NCBI GenBank assembly: GCA_001794015.1
Contig: MGIZ01000058.1
Coordinates: 1 to 16,745 of the forward strand
From: Candidatus Yanofskybacteria bacterium RIFCSPHIGHO2_01_FULL_39_8b
GTDB lineage: Bacteria > Patescibacteriota > Minisyncoccia > 2-02-FULL-40-12 > GWA2-44-9
Direction: 5' to 3'
Length of the DNA: 16,745 nucleotides
The first letter of the stretch is position 1, and each line of letters begins with the position of its first letter. A model generated the notes under the pieces. It saw only the letters and a list, made by a program, of their open reading frames with translations, made no database searches and was not told where the DNA came from. Both the position numbers and the translations under genes were made by a program. This document shows positions 13,206-16,745 of the stretch, piece after piece.

Positions 13206-13831
13206 TGAATCAAAAATTCAGACAAACAATTAAGCTGCTCCAAAAACTCCCCGGAGTCGGTCCTCGCCAAGCTACTCGTTTTGTTTTGGCCTTATTGGAA
13301 AAAGATGAATCTGAATTAAGAGAACTCGGCCAAGCCATTGTTCACCTCAAAAAAGAAATAAGATTCTGCGAAGAATGTTTTAATATATCTGAGCGAGCCT
13401 CGCCTACTGAAAGTGGGCGGGAAAATGGACTATGCCATATCTGTTCGGATCCCAAAAGAGATCAATCAAAGCTATTAGTACTAGAAAAAGTTACCGATCT
13501 TGATTCAATAGAAAAAACCGGACTGTACAAAGGCCTTTATCATGTTCTTGGCGGATCAATAAATCCGCTCGATGGAATTACACCGGAAACATTGAAATTT
13601 AGAGCATTAGAAGGAAGAATTGATAAATTATCCGATAAAAATAAATTGGAATTAATTATTGCTACAAATCCCAATACTACCGGAGAAACAACCGCTCTAT
13701 ATATTAAAGACCTCCTCAAAGACAAGACGGGTATTATTTTAACCCGCCTCGGCCGCGGCCTCGCCTCCGGCTCAAATTTGGAATACGCCGACGAAATCAC
13801 ACTGCGCAATGCGCTAGAATACAGAAAATGA
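13205..13831 (+). CDS. recR: Recombination mediator RecR
   Basis: RecR acts with RecO (and RecF) to load RecA at gapped DNA. The 208 residues contain the helix-hairpin-helix LPGVGPRQATR (15-25), a four-cysteine zinc finger (C55, C58, C77, C80), the Toprim domain (LLVLEKVTDLDSIEKTG, about 90-106, and TNPNTTGETTALYI later) and the C-terminal LGRGLASGSNLEYAD motif. The loop between the cysteine pairs is 18 residues instead of the usual 8. The extra RASPTESGRE (64-73) comes from a palindrome-bearing 30-base insert that does not disturb the frame. It is translationally coupled to dnaB by a one-base overlap; in many bacteria recR sits with dnaX instead. Confidence 0.97.
   Translation: MNQKFRQTIKLLQKLPGVGPRQATRFVLALLEKDESELRELGQAIVHLKKEIRFCEECFNISERASPTESGRENGLCHICSDPKRDQSKLLVLEKVTDLDSIEKTGLYKGLYHVLGGSINPLDGITPETLKFRALEGRIDKLSDKNKLELIIATNPNTTGETTALYIKDLLKDKTGIILTRLGRGLASGSNLEYADEITLRNALEYRK
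13394..13423 (+). repeat. In-frame palindrome-containing insertion in the RecR zinc finger
   Basis: The segment contains TCGCC...GGGCGGG flanking TACTGAAAGT and codes RASPTESGRE. Removing exactly these 10 codons restores the usual 8-residue loop between the two CxxC pairs. It resembles the GC-rich insertion in the Met/His-rich protein in layout. Confidence 0.6.
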
Positions 13832-13864
13832 ATAAAAAAAGACCTAATTTAGTTATCTTTCAAT

Positions 13865-14176
13865 TTAACTCAAAATCTTAACGATTTGAACCTTAGTATA
13901 GGGTTGCCGATGGCCCTTTTTCTTTCTTCGACGAGTCTTGGCTTTATAGCGAAAAACCATCTTCTTGTCGCCCTTTCCGTCTTCTAATACCCTGGCTTCA
14001 ACTTTGGCGCCGGGAACTAAAGGTTTGCCCACTTTTATATCTTCTCCATTAGCCCAAAGTAAAACCTGATCAAAGGTTATATTATTATCCCCATGTTCTA
14101 ACTTTTCCACGCTTAAAGTATCACCCTCATGAACTTTATATTGTTTCCCGCCGGTTTTTATAACAGCAAATGTCAT
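13865..14176 (-). CDS. rplU: 50S ribosomal protein bL21
   Basis: The 103-residue protein is a clear bL21, a 23S rRNA-binding protein of the large subunit. It begins MTFAVIKTGGKQYKVHEGD, has the central LVPGAKVEARVLEDGKGDK, and ends in the very basic KTRRRKKKGHRQPYT segment that contacts rRNA. Length is normal. It converges with recR, leaving about 33 bases between the stops with no clear terminator. Most bacteria carry rpmA (bL27) directly after rplU; here the downstream space is taken by recR on the other strand, so bL27 must be elsewhere or absent. The promoter (TTGACT, 16 bases, TAATAT) overlaps the end of the upstream gene and lies 7 nt from the ATG, so its transcript is probably leaderless. 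Confidence 0.97.
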   Translation of the reverse strand: MTFAVIKTGGKQYKVHEGDTLSVEKLEHGDNNITFDQVLLWANGEDIKVGKPLVPGAKVEARVLEDGKGDKKMVFRYKAKTRRRKKKGHRQPYTKVQIVKILS

Positions 14177-14183
14177 CGGTTAT

Positions 14184-14211
14184 ATATTAGCAAAAATTAC
14201 AGACAAGTCAA
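14184..14211 (-). promoter_or_regulatory. Promoter of rplU, leaderless geometry
   Basis: On the minus strand TTGACT (14211-14206), a 16-base spacer and TAATAT (14189-14184) stand 7 nt from ATG 14176. The -35 lies inside the last codons of the preceding gene. Confidence 0.5.
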
Positions 14212-14487
14212 CGGCACCAAGGGTAAATCGTTAATACCAAGAAAAGCAGAAACACTCAGTATAATCGTATAAACCCCGTAAATAACCAAACCGCCGATAA
14301 GAGAATAAGAAAATGTTTTCTTGGCTTGACCATAGGCTAAAGGATTACCGCGAGACAAAAGAAAACTGATTCCGGAATATACAATCCAAATGCCGAAAAG
14401 TATCAAAGCAAGCTGAACCGCATAGCATGATAAACCGGCTAAAATTTTAGGAATCTGCCAAAGATCAAAATTCTCAAATAGATCCAT
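14197..14487 (-). CDS. Small membrane protein, VirB2/TrbC pilin-like
   Basis: The 96-residue protein has a short amphipathic start (MDLFENFDLWQIPKILAG) and two strong membrane helices, about 20-42 (CYAVQLALILFGIWIVYSGI) and about 62-85 (YSLIGGLVIYGVYTIILSVS), joined by a loop with LLSRGNPLAYGQAKKTF. The pattern of helix, SGxxFLLSRGNP loop, AKK, and a glycine-rich second helix recalls the TrbC/VirB2-like small pilin or channel proteins common in CPR genomes; that link is from memory and not proven. There is no cleavable signal and no conjugation gene nearby. A -10-like TAAAAT (14499-14494) lies 6 nt before the ATG, again suggesting a leaderless message. rplU follows 20 nt downstream. Confidence 0.75.
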   Translation of the reverse strand: MDLFENFDLWQIPKILAGLSCYAVQLALILFGIWIVYSGISFLLSRGNPLAYGQAKKTFSYSLIGGLVIYGVYTIILSVSAFLGINDLPLVPLTCL

Positions 14488-14522
14488 GGATCTATTTTAT
14501 CAGATGATTGCTTTTTCTTGTA

Positions 14523-14551
14523 TTGACTTAATAATACTAATGGCGTATAAT
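14523..14551 (+). promoter_or_regulatory. Near-consensus promoter of the 277-aa unknown gene
   Basis: TTGACT (14523-14528), a 17-base spacer and TATAAT (14546-14551) predict transcription from about 14558. This leaves a 40-base leader containing a strong Shine-Dalgarno sequence. Confidence 0.7.
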
Positions 14552-14581
14552 ACTGGAATCGTTCTTTTATACCTAAAAATG

Positions 14582-14588
14582 AAGGAGG
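14582..14588 (+). promoter_or_regulatory. Strong Shine-Dalgarno site (AAGGAGG)
   Basis: AAGGAGG ends 10 nt before ATG 14599 and fixes that start over the in-frame ATG at 14611. It is the only full-strength ribosome-binding site seen in the window. Confidence 0.75.
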
Positions 14589-14598
14589 TTCATCTCCA

Positions 14599-15432
14599 AT
14601 GCGCTCCGACATGATCAAGATTATCAACGAACCGGCCAAGGCCGGATCTTCAAATCCAGGCATTAAAACCGGTTTTCGAATCCGTAATCATTACAACTCC
14701 AAATTGGAAGATTCACCAAAGCGAATTTCTATTTCGCAATGCCGCTACAAAAATGGTTTTTCTAAAGAAAAAATAACGACTCTGCAACCACTGCGAAGAT
14801 TTTTAATGAGAAACATCAACCGGCCATGGGATAAGATATACAGTAACTTTTGCCGAAGAATTGATAAGAGAAATTTCGTCGGAAATAGGGCCCTGAATAA
14901 TCTTAAAAGCGAAGTTCTTACCGACTGCGTTATCGGAGATGACGGCAAAATCTATGCTAAGCCCAATTACGGCCGCCGTGTTCCGGTCCGTGGATTCTAC
15001 GTCCATCCCCTAACGAAACTTCTTCAATGGGCAAAACCGTTTCGTTATCAGGTTGAAAAACCGACAATAGCTAAAATCGAGTTCGTTTCATCTGTCGAAA
15101 TATTATTCTGGGGAAAGGATACTAAGTTTCCTTATGAATTGATTATGATCCGCAAGATCAAAAAACCATCCTTGCCTAGCCCGCTTTACTCAAAAAGATA
15201 CGCTAAAACAGTTCTTGAAAAGGAAGAAAATGGCTGGCAGATGAATTACCATGAATTTTATGACCCCGAAGAAATTGTCTACCGTTACGAGACACCCAAT
15301 GGTCCGCTAGTAAAGCGCAGAAAAGACTGTTCTGATTTACCCGCAACTTATGTTGCAAAAACAAAAACAACGCTGAACAGCAAAGAGGTTCGAGAAATAA
15401 ACCGCCTGCTTTCGTTGCCTTATCGAGAATAA
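14599..15432 (+). CDS. Conserved-looking hypothetical protein, 277 aa, basic
   Basis: I cannot name a function. The protein is soluble, very basic, and has no signal or membrane segment. The middle holds the most family-like stretch: LQPLRRFLMRNINRPWDKIY (62-81), SNFCRRIDKRN, and RGFYVHPLTKLLQW (131-144). A C-terminal KTTLNSKEVREINRLL (257-271) closes it. I recall similar PLRR...GRPWDKVYSE...FYVHPxTGLL proteins annotated as hypothetical in Planctomycetes and Acidobacteria, which would make it unusual here, but this needs a search. The first 60 residues look less conserved and include a CCGGCCAAGGCCGG palindrome in the DNA (about 14632-14645). It has a near-consensus promoter, a strong Shine-Dalgarno site and its own terminator, so it is a single-gene unit, probably well expressed. 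Confidence 0.85.
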   Translation: MRSDMIKIINEPAKAGSSNPGIKTGFRIRNHYNSKLEDSPKRISISQCRYKNGFSKEKITTLQPLRRFLMRNINRPWDKIYSNFCRRIDKRNFVGNRALNNLKSEVLTDCVIGDDGKIYAKPNYGRRVPVRGFYVHPLTKLLQWAKPFRYQVEKPTIAKIEFVSSVEILFWGKDTKFPYELIMIRKIKKPSLPSPLYSKRYAKTVLEKEENGWQMNYHEFYDPEEIVYRYETPNGPLVKRRKDCSDLPATYVAKTKTTLNSKEVREINRLLSLPYRE

Positions 15433-15465
15433 CAACCGACCATCTCGACATCCTAATTTAATATG

Positions 15466-15499
15466 AATCTCTAGCTAGATACTAGAGATTTTTATTTTT
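15466..15499 (+). terminator. Intrinsic terminator of the 277-aa gene
   Basis: AATCTCTAG (15466-15474) pairs perfectly with CTAGAGATT (15482-15490) around a 7-base loop, followed by TTTATTTTT. The stem is AT-rich, so it may be of moderate strength. Confidence 0.7.
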
Positions 15500-15593
15500 C
15501 ATTAACCGGGTTTTTAAAAAATAAAAATTTATAATTTTAGCTCGCACTAAACTTGTCAAAGTACGAAGCCAATGGAAACAAAACTTAAACTTG

Positions 15594-15666
15594 GGAGGTA
15601 TACGGGATTTGCACCCGTTCTCGCACTTCCACAGAGTGCTGTGCTAACTGTTACACCAATACCTCC
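15594..15666 (-). tRNA. tRNA-His (anticodon GTG)
   Basis: Read on the minus strand from 15666, the RNA folds into a full cloverleaf. The acceptor stem GGAGGTAT/ATACCTCC includes the extra G(-1) paired to C73, the identity element of tRNA-His. The anticodon stem GCACT/AGTGC carries loop CTGTGGA (anticodon GTG). The T stem is ACGGG/CCCGT. CCA is not encoded. Two normally invariant bases differ: the T loop is TGCAAAT, giving G at position 55 instead of U, and the D loop is AACAGTTA, giving A where G18 is expected. A TTGATA-17-TATAAT promoter lies upstream. The rest of the molecule is regular, so it is probably functional. Confidence 0.93.
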
Positions 15667-15691
15667 ATAAATTTTTCCTTTCTGACTTGTA

Positions 15692-15720
15692 ATTATAAAC
15701 TATTTTTAGGGCAATATCAA
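15692..15720 (-). promoter_or_regulatory. Promoter of tRNA-His
   Basis: On the minus strand TTGATA (15720-15715), a 17-base spacer and TATAAT (15697-15692) stand about 25 nt before the mature tRNA 5' end. It is back-to-back with the promoter of the secreted protein gene. Confidence 0.65.
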
Positions 15721-15726
15721 TCTGCC

Positions 15727-15755
15727 TTGACATCATATTCACTATATGATATTAT
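15727..15755 (+). promoter_or_regulatory. Promoter with internal inverted repeat, secreted protein gene
   Basis: TTGACA (15727-15732), a 17-base spacer and TATTAT (15750-15755) predict a start near 15762 and a leader of about 55 nt. The spacer holds a perfect 7-bp inverted repeat, ATCATAT (15732-15738) and ATATGAT (15744-15750), which is placed like a repressor operator. Confidence 0.6.
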
Positions 15756-15816
15756 AGTATAGTTTGCGGCTAATTGATCTCTACCATGTAATAGTGTGGA
15801 AGATAAGTTGCCTAAA

Positions 15817-16745
15817 ATGAGAAAAAACAAACATATATTTTTTTTAGTGCTGATTATTGCTTTGACGGTTTATTCTGGATTTAATAAGCCGCCTAATATA
15901 ACCGCCGATACCGGTTTTCCGGCCTCTTTTTCGGCTTCTTATAATACTAATGACGGAATTTTTAATATATCTGGCGCTTATGACTGGCCAAACGGTTGTA
16001 GCGGATCAAACAAGAGAGTGGGTTTTGCAGTATTTATAGATAACTCGACGCCTGCTAATCCCGGCGCAGGATCCCTAGACGGAATCAACACCAATACTCT
16101 CCATATAGTTGATGCTAACTCTTGCGCTACATCCGGCAACTGGTCGGATTCGCATTCCCTTAATTCCGCGCCGTCAAGCGTATGCGTTGTAATTTATGAT
16201 GTCCATACGGACGACTGGAATTCAAATAGCGGCCACAACAGAATACCCGCCGGTTCTGATCGCAACAAAGATAACTCTTTTGATAAAAATGACGGTAATT
16301 ATCCATCGGGGTCATGTTCTCAACTCATCGTAATAACGCCTACTCCTACCCCGACACCTACTCCCACGCCGACGCCAACCCCAGCACCTAATCAGTGTAT
16401 TTTAAATATTCTCAAAACCGTAGATAAACCGAGTGCTGATCATAACGATACGCTAACTTACACAATTAACTTTTCAAATTCGGGTACAGCCGATTGTACC
16501 GGCGGCGGCGTAAAAATAGAAGATATAGTTGATAATAATTTAAATTTCTTAAGCGAAACGCGTTCTAGTAATGTCTCGGCCGGTTATAATTCTCTCCCCC
16601 TCTATGAAGGCGGAATTCGAAGATTAAACTGGAATGCATTTGTGCTAGTTCCGGGAGAATCCGGCTGGGTTATGTGGAAAGGAAAAGTAAATACCCCCAA
16701 TTTATGTGGCTCGCTAAATATTTTGAATAAAGCCAGAACATCCGC
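15817..16745 (+). CDS. Secreted protein with Thr-Pro linker and DUF11 domain, 3' end beyond window
   Basis: The open frame runs 309 codons from ATG 15817 to the edge. A basic start and hydrophobic stretch (MRKNKHIFFLVLIIALTVYS) form a signal peptide or anchor. An N-terminal domain of about 140 residues follows, rich in Asn, Ser, Gly and Asp with several Cys, containing WPNGCSGSNKRVGFAVFID and CVVIYDVHTDDW; I do not recognise it. A Thr-Pro repeat linker (about 174-191) leads to a domain that matches DUF11 in style: ILKTVDKPSADHNDTLTYTI, NSGTADCTGGGVKIEDIVDN and NLNFLSET. DUF11 modules occur in surface and cell-wall proteins, often repeated, so more copies may follow. The likely role is a surface or adhesion protein. 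Leader and promoter are visible upstream; no clear Shine-Dalgarno sequence is near the ATG. Confidence 0.88.
   Translation, partial: MRKNKHIFFLVLIIALTVYSGFNKPPNITADTGFPASFSASYNTNDGIFNISGAYDWPNGCSGSNKRVGFAVFIDNSTPANPGAGSLDGINTNTLHIVDANSCATSGNWSDSHSLNSAPSSVCVVIYDVHTDDWNSNSGHNRIPAGSDRNKDNSFDKNDGNYPSGSCSQLIVITPTPTPTPTPTPTPTPAPNQCILNILKTVDKPSADHNDTLTYTINFSNSGTADCTGGGVKIEDIVDNNLNFLSETRSSNVSAGYNSLPLYEGGIRRLNWNAFVLVPGESGWVMWKGKVNTPNLCGSLNILNKARTS
16338..16387 (+). repeat. Tandem Thr-Pro codon repeat (interdomain linker)
   Basis: Eight consecutive Thr-Pro dipeptides are encoded with varied third bases (CCT, CCG, CCA; ACT, ACC, ACG, ACA), which argues for selection on the peptide and against recent slippage. 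Such linkers separate extracellular domains. Confidence 0.8.

Noticed and set aside
14497..14663. Minus-strand frame overlapping the 14599 gene start
   Set aside because: It covers the promoter and Shine-Dalgarno region of the plus-strand gene and has no protein-like features.
1..16745. CRISPR array, insertion sequence, prophage or rRNA operon
   Set aside because: No regularly spaced direct repeats, transposase or integrase motifs, phage genes or rRNA sequences were seen on either strand.

Overview
The window looks like part of a Patescibacteria (candidate phyla radiation, CPR) chromosome. That is an inference from the AT-rich, densely packed genes with 1-8 nt overlaps, many promoters placed so close to start codons that transcripts should be leaderless, a DUF5674 protein, small orphan membrane proteins, and short palindrome-bearing in-frame insertions in several proteins. 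No 16S rRNA is present, so the lineage cannot be fixed.

Positions 1-6814, nearly all on the minus strand, form a copper and thiol-redox island. Reading leftward it holds a small CxxC thioredoxin-like protein, a DoxX-like membrane protein, an AT-rich repeat spacer, a CcdA/DsbD-type membrane electron carrier whose frame breaks into a second frame, a membrane-anchored Met/His-rich protein with two CopC/YtkA-like domains, a membrane-anchored CuA-type cupredoxin, an intergenic region rich in RNA structure, a DUF5674 protein, a 112-residue unknown, and a CopA-type P1B ATPase that runs off the left edge. The likely combined job is copper handling at the envelope plus delivery of reducing power to it. 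No cytochrome oxidase gene is visible.

Positions 6849-9602 (plus strand) carry an NRAMP-like metal transporter with a changed metal site, followed 15 nt later by cysS. A small three-helix membrane protein lies convergently after cysS. Positions 9909-11312 encode an Mpl-type muropeptide ligase. A small HxxxCxxC protein follows, with its own promoter and terminator.

Positions 11760-13831 hold dnaB and recR, which overlap as TAATG. An 83-base nested inverted repeat ends exactly on the dnaB start codon. Then, on the minus strand, come rplU and a VirB2/TrbC-like small membrane protein. A divergent plus-strand gene of unknown function follows, with the one strong Shine-Dalgarno sequence in the window. 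The right end has tRNA-His(GTG) on the minus strand and, divergently, a secreted protein with a Thr-Pro linker and a DUF11 domain that runs off the edge.

The items most worth a second look are the RNA locus at 2529-2826, the palindromic insertions in the cupredoxin, RecR and Met/His-rich proteins, the frame break in the CcdA gene, the dnaB start-codon hairpin, and the coordinated A18/G55 changes in tRNA-His.
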